From Dermacentor variabilis (Eukaryota; Arthropoda; Arachnida; Ixodida; Ixodidae): DNA of 64,000 nt. A program made the translations under genes and the position numbers. Below, one piece after another: positions 35,040-47,550 of the stretch. The DNA lies in assembly GCF_050947875.1 (NCBI RefSeq), contig NC_134569.1, positions 36,121,277 to 36,185,276 of the forward strand, written 5' to 3'. Each line of letters opens with the position of its first letter. The first letter of the stretch is position 1. The notes under the pieces are model-generated. The model saw nothing but the letters and a program-made list of their open reading frames with translations. It was not told the DNA's origin and ran no database searches.

Positions 35040-36416
35040 TATATTCCAAATCAATTTAGGACAGCTGCCTCCCCACAGTATGGAAGGTAGCGATAGTAAT
35101 ACCCATCCACAAATCAGGTAAGGTAATGCCCCCTTGCAATTACCGGTCGATCTCTATCACATGTACTTGCGAAAAATGTTAGAGCCCATTATATTAAAAT
35201 TTCTTAAAAATAATGCTGAACCAGTAACATTACTCATAGCAACCAGCATGGTTTCAGAGGTGGTCTGTCTATTGTTACTCAACTTGTGGAACTTTTTCAT
35301 GATCTGGCAAAGCGAATTAACGACCACAGTCATATAGATATAATTTTCCTCGACTACTCGAAGGTTTTTTATCGTGTTTCACACGCTAAATTGCTCTTGA
35401 AGCTTAACTGCTTGCTTGGGGATGGGCGTATTGTTAGCTGGATAGGTGACTCTTATTGTTGCGGCAACGTCCTTCTCGAAACAGTAAGGGAGAAGAAATA
35501 CCTCGGCGTGACTACTTCACAAGACCTCGGTTCATGTACTCATGTGTGGTATATCACCAAAAAAGCAATGAGCAGACTTTTCTTTCTAAAGCGCGCCCTA
35601 CGCTATTCCACCCATGAGACCAAACTTCTCGCTTATTAGTTTGTTATCCGCCCCATCCTAGAATATACGAACATCGTCTGATCTCCGTTTCTACGAAAAG
35701 ATACAATCATGCTTGAGTCGGTGCAACGGAGAGCGGTTCGCTTTATCAACAATCGATATCGGCGCACCGACTATCCCACGGAACTGCTTTCACACGGTGG
35801 CCTTGTCATCTTATCCAGTCGCGCAACTCTCCATAGAGTGAAGTTCTTATGTTTATTAGTTCATAATATGCTGAAGTTAAATCCTGCCCTTTAAGTCAAT
35901 GTTAGTCGTTCCAGGGAAACACGACACAAACGTGAATTTGCGCTTGAAGAATACCTTTGCGTTAACAACGTATTTCATTATTCCTTCTTTTCTCGAGCTG
36001 TGCGCATTTAGAACACACTGAATGGCCTTGTAACATCGCAACATACGCCGGAAAGCTTTGTTCAGCTCACAGGGGAGTCGGTGCTGTCTACAAGCCACAC
36101 TTCATGCCCTCTCTGAATTCGTCTTCACGGCCATTTTGTTCTTTCATGTCGTGATCTTAAGTCAATAACAAAGTTTATTTAATTTGTCTTCGAATTATAC
36201 CTATTTTGTAAAAAGAAAATTACACTAACTTATTCTTGTGTGCACGCCAAAACATCTGTTTGTAATTTGTTTTCATTGTATGCCTTCACTGTACGTTCGT
36301 TCTTCACTGGATAGTATACTTGTTGGAACTGAATTGTATACTTCTCGTATGTGAGCCCACTTCTGTAACAATCCCCAAGTGGGATTGACAGTATGCGCTA
36401 AATAAATAAATAAATA
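35040..36416 (+). mobile_element. 5'-truncated CR1-type LINE, internal deletion, tail (AAAT)n
   Basis: RT remnants start near 35058 (PTVWKVAIVIPIHKSGK), continue in another frame with motif A FLDYSKVFYRV (35346-35378), then SWIGDSYCC. They jump directly to REKKYLGVTTSQDLG, so the palm box carrying YADD is deleted near 35465. The C-terminal block LESVQRRAVRFINNRYRRTD (35712-35771) follows. The 3' UTR ends with a hairpin (CAATCCC / GGGATTG, 36369-36387), GACAGTATG and AAATAAATAAATA. It is inserted about 50 bp after the (AAAG)n tail of the previous LINE, in the same orientation. Confidence 0.78.
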
Positions 36417-38504
36417 TGCATGATGTTCCACACTTAATTATAGGCCGGTCAGACGCCCCTTGTTTACAACGCTGCCCACGGCAGGCTTGAACCTGTACAT
36501 ATATTAAAGCACGCGGGAAAGAAAAACAGGGCATTGTGCGTGATGTCCGGAGTGCTTAGTTTTTCTTTTATGTTTACCAAATTGCCCTAACGAAATTATT
36601 TTTAACCTTCTCTTTCCTCTGATTCTTTTGTTTGATGTTATGATGGAATTGCGGTAATGAGAACGGCTCTATTTAACTTCGGTCCATGAGAAAGTAATCT
36701 ACAAAAAGAAAAAGAAAACTCCCAGTGAAACAGACAAAAAATTTCATCGTAACTAATTGTACATTCTGAAAGCAAACACTATTCCTATTTTTTATGTGTG
36801 CACCGAACTATGAACAATCTAAAACAAGTCCAACGACAGAATGTGTCATCACAAGTTACAAAGTTTCAGCATCGTCTGCATGTGATAGCTGAATAGGAAA
36901 CTGATGTTTTAACGCATTACGTCCATCGTAATTATGTTTTAAAGAAAACAAAGTATGTGCCAATGGCGCACTGTATCAGGGCACAGACACGGAAGAAGAT
37001 TTGAGGTGGAGTTTTAATAGGGTTCACGTAGGAAGTAGTCCGTCATCTATCATGCTGGTTTTAAGCTCGTTCGTATAGTTAGTTTGTGCTTTACATCTAA
37101 CGCAAGACTAGAAGGCGCACGAAAACGCCAGTGCCTGTAATTACTTCGCTAGTTTTCTTCTCGGTTGTAACGTTTTATTTAGAACGAAAGCAGCACTAAA
37201 GACTCTGTGTCAAAACATATTAGCTCGAACGATGAAAACTTGCTCAGGAGTATTGTGATCTGCAGGAAGGAAATTTATGTAATTTAGGAGATTGCTTTGA
37301 ACATCCTTTTAGACAATTCGGTATGTTAACATCGTTTTTTTTAGCCTTCAATACGGCAATTCGCTGACCGTAATTTTTGGAGCATCAGACGTTTTTGTCC
37401 TGCACGAGTTTTGGAAACTGTGAGGAAAGTAGTAGGTGCAATTACTATGCAGTGAAAGAAGCTACGACCATAATCGCGCGTTATTTTCCAAAGTGTACGC
37501 CCAAGAGCATGAAAGCGCATGGTTAAAGTTGCAACGCTAAAAGGCGCGAATGTTCGCAGCAGTAATCTCTCAGGTGAAATATGCCGCATTGCGTTGAAGT
37601 TCCTTAATTTTATTGCAACACCAAATATATGTACCCGCCGGCCGTGTTCACCCCATCTGTGCTGTCGGTGAAGTGCTAAACTACGGTGAGTGTTGCCATA
37701 TATATATATATATAGACACGTGTATTGGGGAGAGGTGTAAGCTGCTAAGTTGAGGCAGGGAAGAGGCTAAATTGTCGCCAAATCTTTCAAGTAAATGCCA
37801 TATATTGTACGCATTTCTAAAACGCTATACTAGAAACTAACATGGCGTATACACCAAAACATTTTACATGCGTCTATAGTGCTCATGCAGGTGAGAAATA
37901 TACAGTGAATTTGTTAGCAAGGTGTAGAGAACTTCATTTACTTTATTAATGCGCGGAAATACACTGCGTGGGAACAGCTGAACTCCTCGGTGCAGCTTGA
38001 GATGTTAAGATGAGAATTTCAACCCGCTTCAAAAGCTCACAGGCCACATGATACCCCATCAGAACGACGGAGTTCGTCGACTTTATGATCGCAAGCTTTG
38101 TAGCTTTATGCGCTCGTGAAAGGAGAAATATTTTCTTTTGCGACATTACGTGAATTTCCTTCAGGTCAGATATTAAATCGCCTCCCTTCCGATCCACCTG
38201 AATTCTCCACCTAGAACCTAACCTAACCATGCTGACACCACAGTAACTTTATATTTAACCATGTTTAGAAAGTAGAAATATTTAGGCAGGGTTGTTTAAA
38301 ACATATTCGCATTTGATTCCATGAGAAAATTTTGCTAGTCTAACATTTAGTTTTAGAGCGTGAGGCAAGCGTTGCCAGTGTCGCTTATGCGTGCGACGTT
38401 TACTGCACCCATATAATATTCTCAAAGCCTCACATATGTTTTGTCTTTGTTCAGTGAGCCCCCGAAGCCATCCGGTACTGCGTGGCAAATTGCGGCACTG
38501 TTCG
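36417..38504. other. no gene recognised
   Basis: AT-rich. A short (TA)n tract at 37699-37713. No frame resembles a known protein and no repeat family is recognised with confidence. Confidence 0.45.
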
Positions 38505-38733
38505 ATTATGTCGTTTTACGTGGCAAAATTGTGGTTTGGTAATGAGGCACGCCGCGTAGTATGGTACTCCGCATTGATTTTGACCACCTGCTTTAACGTG
38601 AACCCAAATTTTAAGTACTCCAGCGTTTACCAATTTCTCTCCCATCGAAATTTAGCCACCGCTGCCGGCCCCCGAACCCGCGACCTCGTGCTCAGCAGCA
38701 CCACGCCACGCCCGCTAAGCTACCACGGCGGGT
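38505..38733 (-). mobile_element. tRNA-derived SINE, full length
   Basis: On the minus strand the head carries a perfect A box (TAGCTTAGCGGG, complement of about 38711-38722) and a degenerate B box (GGGTTCGGGGGC). It is followed by the body motifs GAGGTCGCGG, GGTGGTCAAAATC and GCGTGCCTCATTACC, which match the SINE at 59.83-60.07 kb. This is the second near-complete copy but it is clearly diverged. Pol III transcription is expected of such elements. No target-site duplication was made out. Confidence 0.75.
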
Positions 38734-39473
<740 letters not shown>

Positions 39474-39504
39474 GCATAGAACAGTGGTTTCTTAAAAATG
39501 TAAC

Positions 39505-39812
39505 TATAACGCCAACGCATTTCATCGGACACTCAAAATTAATAGGAACTGGTTCTGCCCAGAGCATTGGTTCAAGGTGCATACGCCGTAAGAACTCAGC
39601 GGCTATAATTCCTAGATTGAAATATGTGGCGTAAAGGGAATAATTAGAAAGTTAATTTGCGTAATTACGTTCATTATTCAATTGAAAAAATTGATTTTCA
39701 CGTAGAAGATTATAATGGCCGCCTCACCAAGTAATTTAGATGAAGCGTTAGAATAGGTCTATGTGTCAAGGGCAAACTTTGAAAAATTCGGTGCAGGTAA
39801 AAGAAAACACCC

Positions 39813-39829
<17 letters not shown>
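39505..39829 (-). mobile_element. MITE half with CAGGGTGTTT end, inverted
   Basis: On the minus strand it begins GCAGGGTGTTTTCTTTTACC, then GAGGCGGCCATTA, an AT-rich block with GTAATTACG, GGAATTATAGCCG and TGCGTTGGC. This is the same order as at 27.80-28.15 kb. The start directly abuts a long (AT)n tract (39817-39901). Confidence 0.55.

Positions 39830-39901
<72 letters not shown>
39817..39901. repeat. (AT)n microsatellite
   Basis: About 84 bases of AT abut the end of a MITE. Confidence 0.97.
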
Positions 39902-42780
39902 CTTAAGCAACGCTCATTAACATACATTAACATCACACAAAGCGCTCCGTATTTGTTTCCGCTTTTAATTCCCTAGTACATTTAGTTGGAACAGGTGGGA
40001 TATCCCTATCAGAAACAACAAGGGCTAATACCATGAACCTTAAGTCCTGATTTAGAGCACCTATGTAAAAGGCATTTCTTAATGAAGTATAAAAATAAAT
40101 GAGGCCGAGTCGTTTTACCGTGGTGGCCTTTCATTCCAGAAAGTACCTAAGAAAGAGAAAAGAAAGAAAGAGGAAAAAGAAAAGAAAAGCTGGCCTGTTA
40201 GACAGAAACAATGTTCTTTCGGACAAATGGATTGCGAAGCGGGCTATGACTTCGTTATTCTCGGTTGCACGCACAATTATTGCACTTCTCTAGCGCTCAC
40301 CTTTGAGTCCCTATATCCGCTGGCCGCAACGAAGAGCAGCCAACCGGCTCCCCCACCGGTAACCCTCCTAGCCTCTTCTTTTCGTTTGCTCGTTTTCTAG
40401 CGAGCTCCAGGCAAAGGTATAGGTGATGCTGGCTAGGCCTGGGATAAACGCAATAAGCGGCTGCCCTTTAACAAGCCGACATTATTGCTGACGAAGCGAG
40501 CACTTTCACTACGTTGAATGCGGGACGCCGTACTGTTAGGTGGATGCGAAACAAGCAGCCTGTGTTGAAATCCTGCAACAGAAATACGCGGTCGTTCCAG
40601 TCAGCGCGAAAAGAAGCGTTCGCTGCACACCATGGGTTTGCTTCAATAAGTTAGATGGCTATATACAGGCCCTCTGATCGGTGCCCCTTAGCAGAAGTAG
40701 ACACTCCCGAACCAATAAACCCACTCTCGCGTTCGCACACCTATTCTTTTGATCTTCTATTGCGCTTCGGAGCAGACTATTCTTGTCCAGCTAACTTTTA
40801 TTTCGTCTCCGGCCGCAATTCCGTTCCCCTGGACCTCGCGCCACCGGTGCTTTTGCCGTTGTTCCGCGTCTCTGTGCGACGTTGTTTTCCCCTCCTCTTT
40901 CTCCCTTTCGTCCACCGCCACTCTTGTATCAGAACGAATACGCAGCGCGGTGAACCGTCCAATCCTCAAGCGGACAGTGCCCGGTCATCGCCATGGAAGT
41001 GAGTCGTTCGCCATGCATTGGTAATGCCGTGGCTCCCCTGGAAAGCCGAGGAGAGCTCGAAACAGTATGTGCGTTCGTCCCTCTCCGTCTGGACGCTCTT
41101 TCCCTCGGCGTCCTACTTTGCCGACTCCACATGCGACGCCACCCCCTACTCTTTCCTTTCTCTCGGTCTCTCCCTGCTGCTTTCTCTCTCCCTCGTCTGA
41201 CGCACTCTCGATGGCGCACTGTGAAGTAGCTGCCTGCCCGTCCCTTGCTAACCCGTCCTTCCCTGCAGCCCCTAATCAGCCGGAATGCCCGCATCGTTGT
41301 GCCAAACTTCGCGTGTTGTTGCGCCGCTGTTTATTTGCGCGCGAGCGAGTAGCCCTAATGTGCGCTCTTGGAAACGGGAGGTGGTGCTTCCAGGCGGTCC
41401 AAGGCCGCCGCTGCTCGCGAGGCTTATTACCTAGGCTTCTCGCATGGGCGTTTCTGTTTTGGGAGTATGTTGAAGGAGGAGGTGAGAGTGAGCTATGCCG
41501 TGACGAGATGAAGCCGCCATCAAAAGGTTGTTTTCCTTAAATCTATATGCATAAGTTTGGGCTAGAAGTTCTATCTCGCGGAACGCGAAAAACTTTGCCG
41601 CTTCACGCGGGCCCTAGCGTTTCTCTGGAACGAGAAGCACGTAAATGAGCGCAGACTAGACTGGACAGGAGTATTCCGTTATCTATGCTATAGATGGAAC
41701 TTCCGACTTCAATGGAGGCCATGCTGGCGTTGTTCCACTCCTTAACTTGCGTTTTCCGATAAAAGGATAAAAGTAGCAGGGAAAGTAATAACATTCTTCA
41801 TTTAACCTTTTTACATTGCCAAAGAAAAATAGCATATAAGTGTTTATGCTCCTTACTCTGCACGGTGCCAAGCTGCCACTACATGATCGAAATAAATTGC
41901 CAACTCCACTACAAAGAAGAAGGCAGGTTCCTGTTGTCTGCTGCGATAATGTGCTGCAGTTGAGCCATTTAAAAGTACGACGTGCCATTATATTAGCTCC
42001 TAAACTACGGCGCAACCACGTGTGTTCACGCTATGCCTAAAAATACGGTCGTACACGGGCTCGTTCAGCACGCTAAGGTGCTACCATTACGCTCCACTCA
42101 GCTTACGTGTCGCCCACATTGAAGACACATACGTATAATCTAACGGCTCGCCCACGCTAGATTATCTAGAGAGCAACCTCCGTGGCGCGCTCCTTCCTTC
42201 ACCAGAAAGCTGGCGTATATCCAGACATTAGTCCAACGCCAACTAGAATTCGCGGCTGCAATTTGGTCATTGCACCAGGCATACCTAATCAACATTCTCG
42301 AGCCGTTCCAAAACTACGCGGCACTTCTTATTGCCAGAGATTACAACGAATATTTTGGGCGTAACTATAATTAAGTTGTCATCTTGTATACCATCCCTGC
42401 AATCATGCAGGAATGGACACAAGAGCACCCGTCCGTCTTGCCACTCGTTCGTCCATCCCGCACATCTAGGCGCTTGCACACTCAATCACATAAACAATCA
42501 TATTCAGCCGGATCAATGCATGTAACTCGCCTGTTTTGCCGTGTTCGCTTAAGTATTGGGTTTGTCTTCCCGTTAACATTGCTGACCTTAACGATTATTT
42601 AACCATCGAAGAAAAATATCAGTGAATATTTAGCTAGTGTTAAATTGTTTCTATTTCTTGTGTACATAACTCTTTAAATTATGTAATTATGTAACCATGT
42701 TAATAACTCCTTAACCTTGATTCCTACAGAAAGGTGTTTAGGTTACTAGGATTGTATAATTTCTGTTCTCTGGACTTCAA
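39902..42780. other. no gene; GC-rich part and anonymous repeat
   Basis: From about 40650 to 41530 the sequence is pyrimidine- and GC-rich, and all frames are partly open. A 157-codon plus-strand frame (41067-41540) is proline-, cysteine- and arginine-rich without known domains. I recognise 41310-41545 (ending AAAAGGTTGTTTTCCTTAA) as probably a dispersed tick repeat, but only from memory. AACCCACTCTCGCGTTCGC after AATA at 40717 resembles an LTR end; no LTR pair was found. Confidence 0.35.
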
Positions 42781-42957
42781 GTACTCGGGCAAGAGACCGC
42801 TTATGTGCCTGTGCATCACCCCGGGTGCACTAAGTGCCTCACTCGCCCTCTTTTTCTCCTTTTATTCCGCTTTCCCTTACTCCAGTGTAGGGTAGCAAAG
42901 CGCTGGTTGACTTTCCTGCCTTTCCTCTCTTTGCTTTCTCTCTCTCTCTCTCTCTGT
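42781..42957 (+). mobile_element. retroelement 3' end with (CT)n tail
   Basis: CCAGTGTAGGGTAGCAAAGCG (about 42882) followed by GGTTGACTTTCCTGCCTTTC (42905) and a (CT)n tract (42937-42955). It matches the ending at 20.99-21.31 kb in order and spacing. The body upstream is not recognisable. Confidence 0.6.
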
Positions 42958-42964
42958 GTTCTCT

Positions 42965-43730
42965 GAAAAATATTGTACTTTATTTTTTTATTTATTTCAC
43001 AATAACCCTAAAGGCCCTCCAGAGAGGGTATTACATAGGGTAAAGGGTACATCGGTGAGGCAAACAGTGCGTAAATGTAAATACAATAGAAAACAAAACT
43101 GGGACAAAATTAATTACAGTGCATCAACGTATAAACACAAAAAAACAAAAGATAAGAAATAAAATAGTTATCAGTACAGCAACTCTAAATTATTTGTACA
43201 AACTATGACAACGTCGTGGAGGCTTTGGTTATCGGCGAATTAAAAAAAAAACAGTTTACAAATCAGAGAGTGAAACGTGATACATTAGGTATGCATGATA
43301 CTGCGCAGAGCGTATGTAAATTTCGAAGCATTTGTTTCCGTGACAATGTGCAATGGCAGATTATTCCACTCTTTCGCGGTGCGAGGTATAAATGACGGAC
43401 CAAACGCGAGGGAATGACACATGATGCATTCGACTTTGCAAAAATGATCCCGACGCGGAAAAATGGCTGAGGGTTCACATATGAACTCGTTATGAAGAGA
43501 TACGTGATAGTAAAGCTTATGGAATAGCGTTAAACGAGATATATTACGGCGAAGGGACAAGGCTTCAAGCTCGGCGTGATTTTTTAATGCTGTTACACTG
43601 GTTTCTCGTGTATAATCTCAACAGATGAAGAATACAGCACGGTTCTGCAGGGCTTCTAAGTCAGTTATTAGGTATGTCTGATAGGGATCCCATAAGGCTG
43701 ACGCGTACTTTATTTTAGGGCTTAGCTACT
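42965..43730 (-). mobile_element. CR1-type LINE 3' part
   Basis: On the minus strand from about 43715: an ALWDPYQTYLITDLEALQNR block, then after a stop and frame change LSLRRNISRLTLFHKLYYH and KSFIPRTAKEWNNLP-like residues (RTAKEWNNLPLHIV at 43369-43328). These are the last part of CR1 ORF2. The 3' UTR contains a CCCTC/GAGGG hairpin (43015-43019/43024-43028) just before AATAAATAAAAAAATAAAG. It is 5'-truncated and non-functional. Confidence 0.78.
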
Positions 43731-44568
43731 TAGCTACTTACTTAGTTATTTCTTGTTGCTGTTTATGTTATAGCTTGTTTTAGGCTCCTTTTATGTTACT
43801 ATGTGAAACCCGTCACGCATCGCACATCCTGGACCCTGTGAGGTACATGAATTAATAAATAAGCTTGGAACCCTGAACGACCTATATGTCTCGCTTGAAT
43901 ATGGCCCGTGTGTAGTCACTACAAGTAAAGGACCATGCCCCAAATGCCGCAAGGAAACGTTGGTTAATCAGATGCCCGCGGCATTATCGCAGAGAGATAA
44001 ACTGCAAGGCTAAAAGAAACTAAGCAACATTTAAGCTGAATAAGAAAGTGTTAGACGATGTCGCTATAGAGAATATTCATACACGTGCTAATGACCAAAG
44101 CCACCCATCTGGAACTCGTAGTCGTGACACTCCCCACAGCCTTAAGACAGTTCGTAACCTGGTTCTCTTCAAATGCTCTTTCGCAATAGGATTGCAGATG
44201 ACTGTGGAAGGCGCGGTCTGTTTCCCAATTCAAACTATCTACTCCACCCCAACCTTCCAACATAGGATCAATATTCACCCTGCCAAAGTGGAATCGAGCA
44301 TGTAAAGCGTGTTTTAACTAGTCGCAAAACATGTTTGAAAAGCATCCTGATTTACGTAAGGTATCCCCCACTGCGCAGGCTGCTACGTGATTTGCAGCGC
44401 TGCCAATTTCCCAATGTGCGCCCAATAAGCAAGTTTAAGTTTATGCTAACCTGGTTTTACTAAGGTTTAAGAAGTGAGAAGAGCAAGACCGTTCTTTTAA
44501 ACAAGGGGCGCCATAACGTAAAACTATTGCAAACTTTTCTGTTCCAATTCTACAATCAGTCCTCCGCG
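43731..44568. other. no gene; possible CR1 3' UTR scrap
   Basis: 43731-43866 (ending GAATTAATAAATAAG) has the look of another CR1 3' end on the plus strand, but no coding part is readable. The rest is anonymous. Confidence 0.35.
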
Positions 44569-44885
44569 ATTGGTAAAAACTTTTTGGGGCCAGCCCCATT
44601 TCACCTGTCTGTCATGCGACGTCACGAAAACCGCGAGAGCTCACCATCTGATATGATGTGTACACAATGATTATGTATGATTTGACCGAATAAATGAAAA
44701 ATAGTTATTTCTGATTTGACGCCTTTACGCCATTAGCCCTCGGCTATTGGTCAAAAGTTTTCGGGCTGCACCCACTTCACCTGCCTGTCACGCGACGTCA
44801 AAAAACCGCACAAACTTACCGCGTCAAAGTGACGTGTACGCGTTAAAAGTGCATTAATATGCCGAACAAAACTGAATTTTCTTCT
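44569..44885 (+). repeat. two tandem copies of a ~175-bp unit
   Basis: Copy 1 starts near 44569 and copy 2 near 44744. Both read ATTGGTxAAAAxTTTT, GGGC, CCxACTTCACCTG or close variants, CTGTCA.GCGACGTCA and AAACCGC, then a TGTACxCxxT block and an AT-rich end. No coding capacity. I believe this unit is dispersed in tick genomes (recall, not checked). Confidence 0.65.
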
Positions 44886-45544
44886 TAATAGCCGCAGGGT
44901 GCCCCGTTCCGAAAGGAATAAAAGAAGGCTGCCGCCGATCGCTGATGCACTGGCTACTCGCACCTGTCGAAGAGCCTGCGTTTATTTGCGTATAATAACA
45001 CCTTTTGCATGGCCGTGTAACGTTTTTGAGCACTTTCGGAACGTTTACGACCCCGTTCTGCCAACTCTTCTTTGCTGAGGGTCCGTTTTAGTGCCCTTCT
45101 TAAGCTTCCGTTTCACGCCGCCGCGATTTTCGACCGGCCACCGCCAGCTATGTAAGGGAAAACGGACCAATCTCAGACGCCGGCACCACCCTTTTCATCC
45201 GGTTATCAATATCAGAGTCCTTCCATGTTTTTTCTGGTCACGAAACTGCCGCCTCAGTTTCATATAGCGCCAGCGCCCGCCGCTAGAGGCGCAACCGTGC
45301 ATGAGAGGGCATGCGAACGCCGCTACCGCTGCGGTTGTGTGTGGGGCAGCCTCGGTATTCTAGCTTTCTCAACTTCCTCAACGATCGCTTTAGTTTCACG
45401 TAACTATTTTTAACATTGAATATAATTAAATTACTGCCTGAGCGTGTCTTCTGCGATGATATGAGCGCACGGGACGAAAAAAAAAAGCCGCTCATAACAT
45501 GGAGCTTGCGGCGGTCTCAGACCAAAAAGAAGAAAGATATGGAA
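44886..45544. other. no gene recognised
   Basis: Mixed composition, GC-rich near 45110-45360. The 62-codon frame at 45225-45413 is anonymous. Confidence 0.4.
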
Positions 45545-45707
45545 TTTTAAGAACCAGAACCGCGATACGATTATGAGGCACGCCGTAGTGGGGGACTCGG
45601 GATTAGTTTTGACCACCTGGGATCCTTTAAAATGCACCTAAATTTAAAGAAACGGGTGTTTTGCATTTCGCCCCCGTCGAAGTGCGTCCGCTGTACACGG
45701 CCGGGCG
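45545..45707 (-). mobile_element. tRNA-derived SINE, partial
   Basis: The body motifs TTATGAGGCACGCCGTAGTG, GACCACCTGGGATCCTTTAA and GGGTGTTTTGCATTTCGCC (plus-strand readings) match the copies at 58.7 and 59.8 kb. The tRNA-like head is lost or scrambled after about 45700. Orientation is minus. Confidence 0.75.
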
Positions 45708-46125
45708 GTCCCGGTCCGGATTTCTTCGTCATCGCCGTTCGCCTCAACGCTTCGGTGGGCTCCGCTTTTTAATATTTGCCTTAAATTAAACACCGCGCAT
45801 TCGCAACAAAACGCCAGTGGTCCCACTTATCACCAGAGGAGTAAGCGCCAATTCTCCGTTGCGCATAGCGCCAGATTGTTCGCCGAGCACAGCTGTTCAG
45901 TTTCTGTCAAACTGTGGCATAGAAGGACTCTGTGGGCAGTATCTTATAACGAGATCAAAAGAATGAAATTGCTATTGCAAAGGGCTGCTACCGTAGAATA
46001 CTTAATGACAAAGAAAAGGTAACTGAGCTGCTCCATGCGCTTAAGATTTCTTGCAAAGCGATATCATTTCTGAATAAGATTTAGGTAGAATTAATGCAAG
46101 ACGAACTTCGCTACTAAATGTCTTC
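45708..46125. other. no gene recognised
   Basis: No coding frame or recognised repeat. Confidence 0.4.
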
Positions 46126-46197
46126 CTAGACAATCACATGTAAGAAGACAGGACAGACAGACAGACCTGTCCTGTCTTCTTACATGTGATTGTCTAG
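46126..46197. repeat. perfect 31-bp-arm palindrome
   Basis: Arms 46126-46156 and 46167-46197 match over all 31 bases, with a 10-base (ACAG)n-type loop. The arm contains AAGAAGACAGGACAG, similar to PLE end sequences in the window. It may be two PLE ends joined head-to-head, or a fold-back artefact. Confidence 0.85.
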
Positions 46198-47229
46198 AAA
46201 GCGCAACCAATGTTTCCTATTACAATGAACCAACTTGCCCAACAACGCATCCTGCTAAATGCCTTCGGTGCGGCTTTTAACAACGGATTAAGGCGAACCT
46301 GAAGTGTTAGGACCTGCACAGTTGAAACTAGCTGTAATTAGGCAATTGCCTTAGCAAGCAGTCGTTTAGAAGCGTCAGTAAGCCCAGCACTTCACTGCTC
46401 GTGGTTTCGACGCAGAAACGACGAGACTAGGTATTTTGGTTCTTAATTCGCAACTATTTACAATATGTTAAAATGTTGCAATCACCGGTCCTGATATTCT
46501 TATCATGGTCGAAAAATGAAAAAAAAAAAACTTTATAATTCGATTAAGAAAATAAATAAAACGTGTTGGTGCAAAAACAAAATACAAGCACGATCATTTA
46601 TTTATCATGTAAAATAAGCGGAGCGAAATACAGATAGCACGGAGGCGTCCGGTCACAAATGGTCCACCATTCACAATGCAAGAAGTTTGTTAAAAGCATG
46701 ACACTGATATAATACGCATAAAGAAATAACATCAAACGTGAGAGGTATGCATTGGGAGGCAGGAAACAAACACCAGCAAACGAATGGCAATAAGTACAGA
46801 ATGCATAGTCGATTGTTTCTATAAACAAGAAAGTGTAAAGCATAAGCATTTCATAACACATGGCTAAAGAACTCTCAAACGAACACAAGTAGCCACATCA
46901 CAAATACAGCAATTTTTTTTAAATGGCTTGTTAAAGATGCCACCTTTCTACTTCTTCAGCTGTTACCTAAACATGCAGACAAAACTTGCTCAGCAAATCA
47001 CAATACAAATGTAGCTAACAGTGTGCTAATAACCTTCTTACTCATAGCAGCTTATAGACTTAATAGTACGTGCAATTGAAGAATTGTAGCCCATCATTAG
47101 CCAAGACTAAAGGACAATGGAAAATAAAACAATGCATATTATTCTGTTTTAACACTTGCATTTAAAGGAATTCTAATGCTATACCTTTCATAGGTGGTCG
47201 GGGTAAGGGCGCTATTGCTGTGAACTACT
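46198..47229. other. possible downstream part of THAP locus, not readable
   Basis: AT-rich sequence downstream (minus sense) of the THAP exon. No second exon with known motifs could be seen. The 96-codon minus frame at 46598-46888 is hydrophobic and Cys/Tyr-rich and is probably noise. Confidence 0.35.
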
Positions 47230-47550
47230 CTATCCTGGTATAACACAAATTGAGGTTGCAACAAAGCATAAAGCAAATGTGTTCAGCGTCGGCTTCTCAC
47301 GCTCCAGGGACACGTCGTCGCCGTTGATGTTGAAATTGTACGCAGTGACGATGTCCGAGGCGTCAAAGTGTTTCGCGCACACACGTGTATACTTCGATTC
47401 GAAATTAAAACCGCCACTTTCCTGCCGCGGTATGGCCCGCTTCCATTTCTCGCGCTGCTCCTTGTTATTAGGTAAACAGAACAACAACACCTTTTCGGTC
47501 GTGCCCTTGTAGCCGGAACGGCACCCAGGCACGCAACACGTGTTCGGCAT
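47230..47550 (-). CDS. THAP-type zinc finger exon
   Basis: Starting at Met (47550), the frame gives the full THAP signature: MPNTCCVPGC with Cys5/Cys6 and Cys10, Pro27 in FCLPNN, Trp36 in REKWKRAI, and Cys58, His61 and Phe62 in RVCAKHF. It then reads GDDVSLEREKPTL. THAP domains are C2CH DNA-binding modules found in nuclear regulators and domesticated or active P-element-like transposases. The frame is open upstream to 47790 but that part has no THAP character, so I chose the canonical Met. After KPTL the sequence leaves the family and meets a stop, so the next exon must begin elsewhere, or the gene is truncated. No clear GT donor was settled. Confidence 0.75.
   Translation of the reverse strand: MPNTCCVPGCRSGYKGTTEKVLLFCLPNNKEQREKWKRAIPRQESGGFNFESKYTRVCAKHFDASDIVTAYNFNINGDDVSLEREKPTLNTFALCFVATSICVIPG

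Noticed and set aside
40655..41000. Possible LTR retrotransposon end
   Set aside because: An AATAAACCC-like motif is present, but no paired LTR, primer binding site or pol remnant was found.
41067..41540. 157-codon proline/cysteine-rich plus-strand frame
   Set aside because: Lies in GC-rich, pyrimidine-rich DNA where several frames are open; part looks like a dispersed repeat.
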